Assembly: GCF_900102945.1 (NCBI RefSeq)
Contig: NZ_FNGI01000007.1
Span: 124,001-188,000, forward strand
Direction of reading: 5' to 3'
Origin: Modicisalibacter muralis
GTDB lineage: Bacteria; Pseudomonadota; Gammaproteobacteria; Pseudomonadales; Halomonadaceae
Length of the DNA: 64,000 nt
The first letter of the stretch is position 1. Every line of letters starts with the position of its first letter. A program made the position numbers and the translations under genes. The notes under the pieces are model-generated. The model made no database searches. It was not told where the DNA came from and saw only the letters and a program-made list of their open reading frames with translations. Below, in pieces: positions 16,751 to 25,769 of this stretch.

Positions 16751-17641
16751 ATGCTCGATTATAAACTTCTCCAAGCGCTGGCCGCGGTGGTCGACCAGTC
16801 GGGGTTCGAGCGCGGCGCCAAGCACCTGGGATTGACCCAATCGGCGGTATCGCAGCGTATCAAACTGCTCGAGGCCCGCCTGGGCCAGCCGGTGCTGGTG
16901 CGTGCCCCCAAGCTGGCGCCGACCCCGCTGGGCCGCCGCTTGCTCAATCATGTGCAGCAGGTGCGTCTGCTCGAATACGACCTGCTCGATCAGATTCCCG
17001 CCCTGGGCGAACGCGAACAGCGCCTGCGCCTGGCGATCAACGCCGACAGCCTGGCGACCTGGTGGTCACCGGTGACCGGCGAGTTCTGCCGCCGTCATGG
17101 CGTGCTGCTCGACCTGGTGGTCGAGGATCAGGACGTGGCGCTCAAGCGCATGCGCGACGGCGAGGTGGCCGGCTGCATCTGCGCCACACCGCGCCCGGTC
17201 CAGGGGGCTCGCTCGCACCCGCTGGGCAGCATGCGCTATCGCGCCCTGGCCAGTCCCGACTACGTGAGCCGCTATTTTCCGAACGGCCTGAGCCTCGACG
17301 CGCTGAGCCGGGCGCCGGCGATCGTCTTCGGCCCCGATGATCGCCTCCAGCATCGCTACCTGGAGATGCGTGGTTATCAAGCTCCCTTCCCGCACCACCT
17401 GTGCCCCTCCTCGGAAGGCTTCGTGCACCTCACCCAGGCGGGCATGGGTTATGGGATGCTTCCGGAGAGACAGGTCGCGCGTGAACTGGAAGAAGGGTTA
17501 CTGGTCGATCTCGATCCCGATAGCTTCATCGACGTGCCGCTGTATTGGCATCACTGGCGCCACGGCGGCAGCACGCTGGAGGCGCTCACCGATCACCTGC
17601 TGGTGGCAAGTGGCGCCTGGTTGATGCAGGGGCCCGTTTGA
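16751..17641 (+). CDS. argP: LysR-family regulator of the ArgP/LysG type
   Basis: A 296-residue LysR-type regulator. The N-terminal helix-turn-helix reads FERGAKHLGLTQSAVSQRIK, and the effector-binding domain covers residues 90-290. The opening MLDYKLLQALAAVVDQ and the local context match ArgP (IciA)/LysG proteins, which sense arginine or lysine and activate the exporter gene. It is divergent from argO. The gap contains TTGAATAAGTTAAATTAATTCAA, whose two ends (16706-16728 region) form an imperfect inverted repeat suitable for a LysR site. Confidence 0.87.
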   Translation: MLDYKLLQALAAVVDQSGFERGAKHLGLTQSAVSQRIKLLEARLGQPVLVRAPKLAPTPLGRRLLNHVQQVRLLEYDLLDQIPALGEREQRLRLAINADSLATWWSPVTGEFCRRHGVLLDLVVEDQDVALKRMRDGEVAGCICATPRPVQGARSHPLGSMRYRALASPDYVSRYFPNGLSLDALSRAPAIVFGPDDRLQHRYLEMRGYQAPFPHHLCPSSEGFVHLTQAGMGYGMLPERQVARELEEGLLVDLDPDSFIDVPLYWHHWRHGGSTLEALTDHLLVASGAWLMQGPV

Positions 17642-17735
17642 ATTGACGCCAAACTCCGCCATCCAGCGAACTACACTAGACGGGTGGGTAACCCTTTATT
17701 TCAATTTCCTGGGTAAGAATACGGAGTGCTGACTC

Positions 17736-18311
17736 ATGCCAACAAGAATAACAACGCTGCTGCTCATCTCACTGCTTTTAGCCACCCCAGCCGTTGCCGA
17801 CGATGTTCTCATGGCGATCGACGATGCCCGTAAAGCCTACGAAGCCGGCGATATGAAAACCTCCAGGCAGGCCCTGCAAACGGCCAGCCAACTCATCGCC
17901 CAGCAAGCAGCGGAGAACCTGACCAAGGTCTTCCCGGCGCCACTCGATGGCTGGCAGGCCGCGGAAGCGACAAGCTCTGCCGGAGGTGGGCTGCTCGGTG
18001 TGGGCGTAACGCAGGCCTCGCGTCAGTACTCCCATCCCCAGGAAGGCGAGGTCTCCATCAGCATCATGGGTGATTCCCCGATGCTGATGCAGTTCGCCGT
18101 GATGTTCAGCAACCCGGCAATGGCCGGTGCGATGGGCAAATTAATCCGCCTCGATAGCGGCCAGCAAGCCATTCAGGATGAACAAGGCACACTGATTGCG
18201 ATGATCGACAACCGCTACCTGATCGAGGTTTCGGGGAGCGCGAATAACGAGATCAAGCTGGAATATCTCGAGGCGATGGACCTGGCGGCATTGACCGATT
18301 CGAATCAATAG
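17736..18311 (+). CDS. Secreted periplasmic protein of unknown function
   Basis: A 191-residue protein with a clear signal peptide (ITTLLLISLLLATPAVADD; cleavage after AVA). The mature part begins with a short helical region (ARKAYEAGDMKTSRQALQ) that looks like a single TPR-type helix pair. A beta-rich part follows (SRQYSHPQEGEVSISIMGD, then RYLIEVSGSANNEIKLEYLE). I recognise no catalytic motif and cannot name a family. GGAG lies upstream of the ATG. It stands alone between argP and a bidirectional terminator. Confidence 0.75.
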   Translation: MPTRITTLLLISLLLATPAVADDVLMAIDDARKAYEAGDMKTSRQALQTASQLIAQQAAENLTKVFPAPLDGWQAAEATSSAGGGLLGVGVTQASRQYSHPQEGEVSISIMGDSPMLMQFAVMFSNPAMAGAMGKLIRLDSGQQAIQDEQGTLIAMIDNRYLIEVSGSANNEIKLEYLEAMDLAALTDSNQ

Positions 18312-18328
18312 CAGTCCGGCCAAAAACG

Positions 18329-18356
18329 ACTGCGCCCCGGCAAGCCGGGGCGCAGT
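18329..18356. terminator. Bidirectional terminator between convergent genes
   Basis: A perfect 12-bp stem, ACTGCGCCCCGG / CCGGGGCGCAGT, with a CAAG loop. It sits between the secreted-protein gene and convergent fdhA. Confidence 0.8.
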
Positions 18357-18382
18357 GCATCGTAGCTAGAGGAGCATCACGC

Positions 18383-19576
18383 TCAGGCGGCAACACTACC
18401 ATGCGGATCGATGACGAATTTCTTCGCCACGCCACCGTCGAAATCGGCGTAACCGCCGGGGGCGCCATCCAGTGAGATCAACTGCACGTTGACCGCATTG
18501 GCGATCTGCACCTTCTCGAACAGGATCGCCTGCATCAACTGCCGGTGATATTTCATGACCGGGCACTGGCCGGTATGGAAGGAGTGCGATTTGGCCCAGC
18601 CCAGGCCGAAACGCATCGACAGATTGCCATGCTTGGCCTCGTCGCTCTCGGCACCCGGATCTTCGGTAACGTACAGGCCGGGAATACCGATCTGGCCGCC
18701 CGCACGTGTGATATCCATCACCGCATTGAGCACCATGGCCGGTTGTTCGTGAGCATGGTCGTGGCCGTGGCAACGCGCCTCGAAGCCGACCGCATCCACC
18801 GCGCAATCGACCTCGCGATCGCCGACGATTGGCTCGAGCATATCGGCCATCGGCGTGTCCTGACGCAGATCCAGCGTCTCGCAGCCAAAGCTTGCAGCCT
18901 GCTTCAAGCGTTCCGGATTCATATCGCCGATTACCACACAAGCCGCGCCCAATAACTGCGCGGATACCGCCGCGGCCAGGCCGACCGGGCCAGCACCGGC
19001 GATATACACGGTGCTACCGGGGCCGACGCCGGCAGTCACGCAACCGTGGAAACCGGTGGGAAAAATATCCGAAAGCATGGTCAGATCCTGGATCTTGTCC
19101 AGCGCACGATCGCGCTCGGGGAAGACCAGCAGGTTGAAGTCCGCGTAAGGCACCATGACGTATTCGGTCTGGCCGCCGACCCAACCGCCCATGTCGACAT
19201 AGCCGTAGGCAGCGCCGGGCCGCGCCGGGTTGACGTTAAGACAGATACCCGTGCGGCCTTCCTTACAGTTGCGGCAACGGCCACAGGCGATGTTGAAGGG
19301 TACCGAGACGATATCGCCGACCTTGACGAACTCCACGTCGCGGCCGCACTCGATCACTTCACCGGTGATCTCGTGGCCCAATACCAGCCCTTCCGGTGCG
19401 GTGGTACGACCACGCACCATGTGCTGATCGCTACCGCAGATATTGGTGGTGAGTACCTTGAGAATCACGCCGTGGTGACATTGGCGATTGCCGAGGGCGA
19501 GTTCGGGAAACGGGATCGACTGCACCTCGACATTGCCGGGCCCCATGTAGACTACACCGCGATTGCCTTGACTCAT
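18383..19576 (-). CDS. fdhA: Glutathione-independent formaldehyde dehydrogenase
   Basis: A 397-residue zinc-containing medium-chain dehydrogenase. It matches Pseudomonas FdhA in length and sequence: NRGVVYMGPGNVEV start, catalytic zinc ligands in NICGSDQHM and GHEITGEVIE, a structural-zinc cluster CGRCRNCKEGRTGIC, and the NAD site AGAGPVGLAAA. It oxidises formaldehyde to formate with NAD without added glutathione. The ATG at 19576 (MSQGNRG) was chosen over 19603. Formaldehyde or another small aldehyde may arise from demethylation of osmolytes in this kind of bacterium; that link is inference. Confidence 0.92.
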   Translation of the reverse strand: MSQGNRGVVYMGPGNVEVQSIPFPELALGNRQCHHGVILKVLTTNICGSDQHMVRGRTTAPEGLVLGHEITGEVIECGRDVEFVKVGDIVSVPFNIACGRCRNCKEGRTGICLNVNPARPGAAYGYVDMGGWVGGQTEYVMVPYADFNLLVFPERDRALDKIQDLTMLSDIFPTGFHGCVTAGVGPGSTVYIAGAGPVGLAAAVSAQLLGAACVVIGDMNPERLKQAASFGCETLDLRQDTPMADMLEPIVGDREVDCAVDAVGFEARCHGHDHAHEQPAMVLNAVMDITRAGGQIGIPGLYVTEDPGAESDEAKHGNLSMRFGLGWAKSHSFHTGQCPVMKYHRQLMQAILFEKVQIANAVNVQLISLDGAPGGYADFDGGVAKKFVIDPHGSVAA

Positions 19577-19768
19577 GGCTGGCATCCTATGTTGTTGTCG
19601 CAAGATTTTTCAGAGTAGACGCCCGTGGCTTGCGCGATGTGCTCAGAAAGGCATCGACATGCCCAAACGAGACATCATGCTCCGCGGAAAAACGACGTTG
19701 CCTAGCGCCGCCTCACGCCCGACACTGAACACAGGGTATTGGTGAACGGTCATGCCGGGGAGGCAGCA

Positions 19769-20101
19769 GTGAAGCATGCAATGGCTCATGGATGGATGGC
19801 GGCAGGGATATTCGGCCTGGCCCTGAGCGGTTGTGCCGGCACACCATCCAACACACCGATCTATCAGTTGGAAGCACGCGGCGAGAGCGTGGCCGACGCC
19901 AAGCACCATGCCATGCAGCAGGCTCAGGCTCGCTGCCAGGGCCAATCGCCCGTGGTGCTCGACAGCAACACGCTGGACACCGGCCCCACCTTCACCGACA
20001 CCTCGGCCGTGGCTCCAGCGCAGAGCGAGGTAGCCGACTACGAGGCGACCACGCATGAGGGCGAGAGCCCCGTCGTGCGCTGGCGCTATCGCTGTGAATG
20101 A
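19769..20101 (+). CDS. Small lipoprotein of unknown function
   Basis: A 110-residue protein with a GTG start at 19769 and GGGGAGG five bases upstream. The N-terminus is a lipoprotein signal: GWMAAGIFGLALSGC with the lipobox LSGC, so the mature chain begins at that cysteine. The remainder (IYQLEARGESVADAKHHAMQ, then a C-terminal WRYRCE) carries two further cysteines that could pair. The sequence suggests an envelope-anchored periplasmic protein. No family recognised. Confidence 0.65.
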   Translation: MKHAMAHGWMAAGIFGLALSGCAGTPSNTPIYQLEARGESVADAKHHAMQQAQARCQGQSPVVLDSNTLDTGPTFTDTSAVAPAQSEVADYEATTHEGESPVVRWRYRCE

Positions 20102-20129
20102 CGCCGGCGTTACTCGACCGGCATGGCTT

Positions 20130-20432
20130 TCATTTCCTGAGTAGCCCTTCGACCTTGGAAACCCGCTCATCCATGGTCTGTTCGTGATCGGTACGGGTGC
20201 CCAGCTTCAACGTGGTGTGTACACGCGGCGCGCCCATCTCGTGGAGCGTTTCGTGGCAACGCTTCACCACGGCCGTCACTTCATCCCAAGGCCCTTCGAC
20301 ATTGGTGCCATGCGCATGCAAATGACGGTTCAGTCCGGCCTCCTCGATCACCCGCTCACAGGCCGCCACGTAATCCGACACTGAAGCCCCCGCCCCAATC
20401 GGAATGACACTCAAATCCGCAATAACGTGCAT
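20130..20432 (-). CDS. MTH1187-family thiamine-binding-type protein
   Basis: A 99-residue ferredoxin-fold protein matching the MTH1187/YkoF-like family. It shows the opening MHVIADLSVIPIGAGASVSD, the central LHAHGTNVEGPWDEV and the end KLGTRTDHEQTMDERVSKVE. Members bind thiamine or its derivatives; the cellular role is poorly known. The ATG at 20432 with AAGGAGG upstream was chosen over a start at 20480. Upstream lies an inverted repeat GACTA-TATTT-TAGTC at 20484-20498, which may be an operator. Confidence 0.8.
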   Translation of the reverse strand: MHVIADLSVIPIGAGASVSDYVAACERVIEEAGLNRHLHAHGTNVEGPWDEVTAVVKRCHETLHEMGAPRVHTTLKLGTRTDHEQTMDERVSKVEGLLRK

Positions 20433-20520
20433 CGCTACGTCCTCCTTGGTTGCGTAGTCCTTGGCTCCCGGCCAAGGCATATGGACTATATTTTAGTCTA
20501 GGCTATCAAGAGCATAGTCT

Positions 20521-20549
20521 TTGACTGTTGAGTTTGTGAGGGGCATTTA
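20521..20549 (+). promoter_or_regulatory. Candidate promoter of cfa
   Basis: TTGACT (20521-20526), a 17-bp spacer and CATTTA (20544-20549) give a fair sigma70 match about 90 bp before the chosen cfa start. Stationary-phase control, common for cfa, cannot be judged from this. Confidence 0.35.
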
Positions 20550-20638
20550 GCAAGCTAACTTATGATTGTTCGATGGCAAGGAACGCCTTGCCCGTACCCG
20601 TATCGCGCCTGATCGCACAAACTGATATGGAGTTCGGC

Positions 20639-21790
20639 ATGACCAGTGATACCCGCATCGGCCCTATCGCCCTTCCCGACACACGCGCCCGACGCATCAT
20701 CGAAAACCTGATCGAGGGTTCGGGAGTGACCCTCAATGGCAGCCAGCCTTGGGACATTCGAGTGCTACACCCCGACTTCTTTTCGCGAGTGCTGCACCAG
20801 GGTACGTTGGGTCTCGGTGAAGCCTATATGCAGGGCTGGTGGGAATGCGAGCGTATCGACGAAATGGCCTATCGCCTGCTGCGTCATGGGCTTGGCGAAC
20901 GGGCTCACACCTCTTCCGAGCGCCTGTTGTATCGCCTGCAGTCGGGCTTCTTCAACCTGCAGAGCAAGGCCCGCGCCTATATCGTCGGCGAGGCGCACTA
21001 CGATTTGGGCAACGACCTGTTCGAGCGCATGCTCGACCCGACCATGTGCTATTCGTGCGGTTACTGGAAGCAGGCCAAGAACCTGCACGAAGCGCAGGTC
21101 GCCAAGCTCGACCTGGCGGCCCGCAAGCTGAACATCGAACCGGGCATGAAGGTGTTGGATATCGGTTGCGGCTGGGGCAGTTTCGCCGAGCATGCCGCAC
21201 GTCATTACGGCGCCGAAGTCACCGGCATCACTATTTCCAAGGAACAGGCATCGCTTGCCCGGCAACGCTGCGAAGGCCTACCAGTGGAAATCCTGCTCGA
21301 GGATTACCGTGACCTCGAAGGGCGCTTCGACCGTATCGTTTCGATCGGCATGTTCGAGCATGTCGGTCATCGCAATTATCGCACCTATTTCGAAACCGTC
21401 GAGCGGCTGCTCGACGAGCGCGGTCTGTTCATGTTGCACTCGATAGGTTCCAACAGCTCCGAGATCAGTGTCGACCCCTGGATCAACAAATATATCTTCC
21501 CCAATGGCGTGCTACCCTCCATACAGCATATCGCCCGGGCCAGCGAAGGACGCCTGTTGATGGAGGACTGGCAGAACTTCGGCGCCGATTACGATCGCAC
21601 GCTGATGGCCTGGCGGGACAACTTCGATGCGCACTGGCACGAAATCGCCGCCAACTACAATGACAAGACTCGTCGCATGTTCCGCTACTACCTTGGCGTC
21701 TGCGCCGGTGCCTTTCGCGACCGCGATATTCAGCTCTGGCAGATCGTCTTCTCCAAGGGCCACCCGGGACGTTACGACGCTCCGCGCTAA
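20639..21790 (+). CDS. cfa: Cyclopropane-fatty-acyl-phospholipid synthase
   Basis: A 383-residue SAM-dependent methyltransferase, close to E. coli Cfa (382). The N-terminal lipid-interaction domain contains GLGEAYMQGWWECE. The SAM site is VLDIGCGWGSFAEHAARHYG with EVTGITISKEQ following, and IGMFEHVGHRNY is typical of the family. It adds a methylene group across double bonds of unsaturated phospholipid chains at the inner membrane, improving tolerance to salt, acid and solvents. The ATG at 20639 has GGAG six bases upstream; an earlier in-frame ATG at 20573 lacks a good site. Confidence 0.95.
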   Translation: MTSDTRIGPIALPDTRARRIIENLIEGSGVTLNGSQPWDIRVLHPDFFSRVLHQGTLGLGEAYMQGWWECERIDEMAYRLLRHGLGERAHTSSERLLYRLQSGFFNLQSKARAYIVGEAHYDLGNDLFERMLDPTMCYSCGYWKQAKNLHEAQVAKLDLAARKLNIEPGMKVLDIGCGWGSFAEHAARHYGAEVTGITISKEQASLARQRCEGLPVEILLEDYRDLEGRFDRIVSIGMFEHVGHRNYRTYFETVERLLDERGLFMLHSIGSNSSEISVDPWINKYIFPNGVLPSIQHIARASEGRLLMEDWQNFGADYDRTLMAWRDNFDAHWHEIAANYNDKTRRMFRYYLGVCAGAFRDRDIQLWQIVFSKGHPGRYDAPR

Positions 21791-21792
21791 TC

Positions 21793-21830
21793 CATTACGC
21801 GCTGCTGATACGTCCAAACAGCGTGTAATG
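21793..21830 (+). terminator. Hairpin after cfa, possible terminator
   Basis: A 12-bp stem, CATTACGCGCTG (21793-21804) with CAGCGTGTAATG (21819-21830), has one G-T pair. There is no T-run after it, so termination is uncertain. Confidence 0.4.
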
Positions 21831-21966
21831 TAAGTGATTTCCTACGTCATCGGTCGGATAACCCCGCGCCGATAAAGTCGGTATATTACTGCGTTTTGAA
21901 ATTGGCATCGTCGCCGCAGCCGTCAGGCCGTTCAATACGCAGCAAGCCGATGTAGGGAGTTCGCGG

Positions 21967-23985
21967 ATGCATCCCACCACCATGCCGGAACTGGATCGCG
22001 CCGTTCAATACCTGGATGTACTGGTCTGGATGGCCCCCGATGCCGACATGGGCTGGCAGGTATTGATGGGCAACCCCAAGGAGTTGTTGGGGTTGCCCCC
22101 AAGCGAACTCGAACACTACGCCGCCGATGCCGATTGGCCCGGCCTGCGCTGTCAGGATGCGAACCTGCGACAGCGCCTGCTGCTAAACGCTCGCACCCAG
22201 GGTGAAGCCTGCAGTCAATATACCTTGGCCAGGAACGGCCGGCTCGAGTGGCTGGAAGAGCGCGTGGTGTATCGGGACAATGGCTGGCATGGTCTGATTC
22301 GCCGCCTGCCGCCCTCGCCGATCAATACGATGGAACTCCCCCCTGCGCTTGACGAGTTGACCCGGCGGTTGTTCGAGTCCATGCCGGATCGCATTTTCAT
22401 CGCGCGTCGTGAAGCACCCGGCGAACCCTTTCGTTACGTTTACGGCAACCCCGCCCTGCTCGATGCCCTGCGCCTGTCGCCTCGGCAGTGGAATGGCCAT
22501 CGCCCGGAAGACGTCTTCACGCCCTCCGTCGGCCAGCGGCTGCAGAGCCGCTACGCTGAATGCGAGCAGCTAGGCCAGCCAAGGGGTTATGATGAAACCA
22601 TGCGTCGTGGCCATCGCGAGCATATCTGGCATACGGTTCTGACCCGCCTCGACAACAGCCAGGACCCGGCCATGCCGTTTCTGGTCGGTCTGGCTCGCGA
22701 TCACACCGAACTGAATACCGCCAAGCGCAGCGCCGCCAACGCCCACCGGCGCCTGCGGCACCTGCTCGAAACCAGCCCGGCGGTGCTTTACGCCTGCGAT
22801 TCTCAACCGCCGTGGACGCTCAATTACATCAGTCGCAACCTGTCGCAGTTGCTGGGTCTCGACACCGATGCCGAACGCATCAACCTGCGTGAGCGCGTAC
22901 ATCCCGACGACGAGGCACGCCTGCTCACCTGGCTGGAGGCTTTTACCCACCACCAGCGTAAACGCCGTGCGCTGCGTTATCGTTTACGCCATGCCGATGG
23001 CTATTATCTCACCGTACAGAACGAAGCCCGTGTGTCGCGCCCGGTACGCGAGGGCGCGGCGCCGGAACTGGTCGGCACGCTGCTCGATGTCAGCCGCGAG
23101 GCCGAACTGCTCGCGCGACTGGAAATCATGACCGAGCGCATCCCGGGGCTGATTTTTCAATTTCGCCGCGCGCCCGGTGGCCAGCTCTCGTTTCCCTACC
23201 TGGCCGGCAACGATTATTTATTGAGAGGACTCGATCCCGAGGCGCTGGCCCTCGATGCCAGCCCGGTTCTCGAGCGCATCCCCGAAGAGGATCTTACCGC
23301 GCTGATGATCGCCATCGAACGCTCGGTGCAGCGTCATACGCCGTTGGCGACACAGCTCCGCCTGCACCAACCCGATGGCAGCCTGCGCTGGGCGGCAGCC
23401 CGCGCCCAACCCGAAACCTGCGACGACGGCAGCACGCTATGGCACGGCGTGTTGCTGGATATCAGCGACCAGGTCGCCCATGAGGCACATCTGCGCGAAC
23501 TCTCGGACACCGACGATCTCACCGGTCTGGCCAACCGCCGGCGGCTGATGCAGCGCCTGGATGAAGAGCTGTCTCGTTCCCGACGCCATGGCAGCGTATT
23601 GACGCTATTGCTGCTCGATCTCGATCACTTCAAGCGCGTCAACGATACCTGGGGACATCTCAAGGGCGATCAGGTGCTGCGCGAGATCGCCACGTTATGC
23701 CGGGAAACGCTGCGTCACGAGGATGTGGTCGCCCGGTTCGGCGGCGAGGAGATGGCGATTCTGCTACCGTTGACCCCGCTCGAGGATGGCCTGCGCCTCG
23801 CCGAGCGTCTGCGCCAGATCATCGCCGGGCACGATTACGGCATTCAGCGGGGCAGCGTTACCGCCAGCCTCGGTGTCGCCGAATATATCGACGGCGACAC
23901 GACCGATACGTTGATAGAACGCGCCGACCGCGGGCTATATGCTGCCAAGCACCAAGGGCGCAACCGGGTCGTGAGCATAAAGTAA
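21967..23985 (+). CDS. Multi-PAS diguanylate cyclase
   Basis: A 672-residue soluble signalling protein that makes cyclic di-GMP. After an N-terminal region of about 120 residues come three PAS-like blocks near 125-250, 255-375 and 380-505. The GGDEF domain covers residues 510-670 and begins DLTGLANRRRLMQRL. The active site is GGEEM near residue 591, and an inhibitory I-site RHED lies five residues before it, so the enzyme should be active and product-inhibited. No membrane segment is seen. The ATG at 21967 follows GGGAG. Its last 399 bases are repeated at 25770-26165, beyond an AT-rich insert, and its own final 50 codons differ from that copy. Confidence 0.9.
   Translation: MHPTTMPELDRAVQYLDVLVWMAPDADMGWQVLMGNPKELLGLPPSELEHYAADADWPGLRCQDANLRQRLLLNARTQGEACSQYTLARNGRLEWLEERVVYRDNGWHGLIRRLPPSPINTMELPPALDELTRRLFESMPDRIFIARREAPGEPFRYVYGNPALLDALRLSPRQWNGHRPEDVFTPSVGQRLQSRYAECEQLGQPRGYDETMRRGHREHIWHTVLTRLDNSQDPAMPFLVGLARDHTELNTAKRSAANAHRRLRHLLETSPAVLYACDSQPPWTLNYISRNLSQLLGLDTDAERINLRERVHPDDEARLLTWLEAFTHHQRKRRALRYRLRHADGYYLTVQNEARVSRPVREGAAPELVGTLLDVSREAELLARLEIMTERIPGLIFQFRRAPGGQLSFPYLAGNDYLLRGLDPEALALDASPVLERIPEEDLTALMIAIERSVQRHTPLATQLRLHQPDGSLRWAAARAQPETCDDGSTLWHGVLLDISDQVAHEAHLRELSDTDDLTGLANRRRLMQRLDEELSRSRRHGSVLTLLLLDLDHFKRVNDTWGHLKGDQVLREIATLCRETLRHEDVVARFGGEEMAILLPLTPLEDGLRLAERLRQIIAGHDYGIQRGSVTASLGVAEYIDGDTTDTLIERADRGLYAAKHQGRNRVVSIK
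23587..23985 (+). repeat. Direct repeat, copy A (3' end of the diguanylate cyclase gene)
   Basis: This segment matches 25770-26165. Bases 23622-23827 are identical to 25802-26007. The last 158 bases carry many substitutions, and the start has a 3-bp length difference. The repeats flank an AT-rich islet. Confidence 0.95.
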
Positions 23986-24121
23986 CCACTACACCATAGC
24001 CTATGCAGCTCTAGGCGTGCTCTTCCTTTCCTTACGAACAACAAGCTTTAAACCTAGATATAAGGCTAAGCTGACTAGCGGCTCCGCACACTAGAAGCAA
24101 TAATATCTCTTAACACTGTAG

Positions 24122-25351
24122 TTAACCTAAAAAAAATATTTTGCCTTTCTCTTCAAATTCTCTAACGTTCTCATAATCTTTGAAAATCTTTTCACGGCTT
24201 TCGTTTATAAGATATAGGTGGCCAGGTTTTGTAAGAAGATCTATGGTTCTAGATAAAAACCCTCCCTTTTTAACCGAAAGCTTACTGGAATGGAAAGATG
24301 AGAGTTTTTTTACTGTTCCATCCAAAACAATATCTTTTATCAGGCCAGCTTTGTGCGCGATAAAGTTGACAAGCATGACAGCTTTTTCTGGAGAATAGTC
24401 AGGCTTAATCGAATGAAAGCTAGAGTTATTCAGTAGCAAATTCACAGTTTGTGTTATCTGGCTACTTCCTAAGGCCGCAACTAGAGCTTCTCCATCGATC
24501 CCACCTTGAATTCTTGATGCAGATTCCAGTAACACAGGCCCATCTTTTGTAAAAAAAAGCTCAGTATGAGCTGGCCCAAACTGCATACCTAATGCTGTCA
24601 AAACATCATCAACATAAGAAATTATTTCATCTTTATATTCAAAATCATGAGGCATAAGTACTTCTTTATCATATATACTATAACCTTCAGGCGTGTGAAC
24701 TCTTTCCTCTTTCCAAATTTCAGTAACTTTATGGTGGCCTTCGAAGCTAATCGAGTTAACCATAAACTGAGTGCCTAGCAATTTTTTTTGCAATAAAGCC
24801 GCTTTGTTTTTACATCCAAATATATTTTTTTTATTTAAAATATCACATACAGCTTTTTTTGCAGCATGACCATCTATACAAATTCGGACATCCTCGCTAC
24901 CACCGCTGTCAACTGGTTTGACAACCATTGGGTAAAAATCAGATGGAGCTTCAAAGTTAGGGGTATTCACTAACACTGAATCCACAGTTTTTAAACCATT
25001 TAACTTAAGCCGCTCTAACATTAACGCTTTGTTGCGACGAGCCTTGCTTAAATTAACATCATTTCCTGCAAGATTTAAGAATGAAGCGATTTTATCCGCC
25101 ATAATCACTCCAGACTCACTACCGGCAATTACAAAGTCGTAATCGTCCTTTCTTAACAAATCAATCTGAGATAACTCCTGGGATTCATCTAACATTATGC
25201 TATTAGAAAAAATTTCTTCGCTATACGTCGCGCGAAATGGGATAGGTATATAATTACTTGATCTCACATGATCTAATTCAACATTCTTGCATAAAAGGTT
25301 TTTTGCTAAATGAACACCTGCTCCGTAGCAGTCAACAATTATCCCCTTCAT
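24122..25351 (-). CDS. Orphan ATP-grasp ligase
   Basis: A 409-residue protein with an ATP-grasp fold. The nucleotide-binding lysines lie in FYPMVVKPVDSGGSEDV (near residue 145), and the metal-binding end of the fold reads LEAS-type LLESASRIQGG after GPAHTELFFTKDGPVL. The closest pattern I know is the ATP-dependent carboxylate-amine ligases that join amino acids (BacD/L-amino-acid ligase type). The substrate cannot be read. The DNA is strongly AT-rich compared with both neighbours, and codon use is A/T-ending, so it is foreign. AAGGAGG lies seven bases before the ATG. It has no partner genes: the islet holds only this frame between two copies of the cyclase 3' end. Confidence 0.82.
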   Translation of the reverse strand: MKGIIVDCYGAGVHLAKNLLCKNVELDHVRSSNYIPIPFRATYSEEIFSNSIMLDESQELSQIDLLRKDDYDFVIAGSESGVIMADKIASFLNLAGNDVNLSKARRNKALMLERLKLNGLKTVDSVLVNTPNFEAPSDFYPMVVKPVDSGGSEDVRICIDGHAAKKAVCDILNKKNIFGCKNKAALLQKKLLGTQFMVNSISFEGHHKVTEIWKEERVHTPEGYSIYDKEVLMPHDFEYKDEIISYVDDVLTALGMQFGPAHTELFFTKDGPVLLESASRIQGGIDGEALVAALGSSQITQTVNLLLNNSSFHSIKPDYSPEKAVMLVNFIAHKAGLIKDIVLDGTVKKLSSFHSSKLSVKKGGFLSRTIDLLTKPGHLYLINESREKIFKDYENVREFEEKGKIFFLG

Positions 25352-25369
25352 TTTCTTACCTCCTTAATG

Positions 25370-25397
25370 ATTCTAATCTGAAAAAATTTAGTGTAAA
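25370..25397 (-). promoter_or_regulatory. Candidate promoter of the ATP-grasp gene
   Basis: On the minus strand, TTTACA (25397-25392), a 16-bp spacer and TAGAAT (25375-25370) precede a perfect AAGGAGG (25365-25359). AT-rich DNA gives such matches by chance more often. Confidence 0.4.
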
Positions 25398-25769
25398 TTT
25401 CAAAAACCAGAATACAGCAAAGAGCTATCGCTCTATTAAAATAGATATAAATTCCAAACCCAAGTTATCAGTTGAAACTGCAATAACAATACCAGTGACG
25501 GGCATTGATGCGTCCAGCATAGCTCCAACATTTTTCAAAAATTAATTGTAATTCTTTTTCATAGATTCTCTGACTATGATAATAACTACCCTCGGCATAT
25601 ATTCAATTCTAATATTCCTAATTTAGGCTGTGCTAACAATACATCTCATCATAAAATATTTGTCAATAGGAAATGCTCCCGGGATTTAAAGAAATCAATA
25701 AGCCACTGTTTTAATTAGTCAAATAATTTAATTAGTTTGCTTAGTTAGCTGAGCGAGTCGCGCAGGTAA
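25398..25769. other. AT-rich intergenic part of the islet
   Basis: No gene is supported here. The stretch is very AT-rich against a GC-rich background. It holds a direct repeat TTTAATTAGT at 25710-25719 and 25727-25736, close to the junction with the duplicated cyclase end at 25770. No integrase, tRNA end or insertion-sequence end was seen. Confidence 0.6.

Noticed and set aside
25258-25545. 95-residue plus-strand frame in the islet
   Set aside because: Its first third is antisense to the ATP-grasp gene, it has no ribosome site, and AT-rich DNA gives such frames by chance.
23986-25769. Transposon or integrative element with its own recombinase
   Set aside because: No transposase, integrase, tRNA end or terminal inverted repeat was found; only the long direct repeats support insertion.
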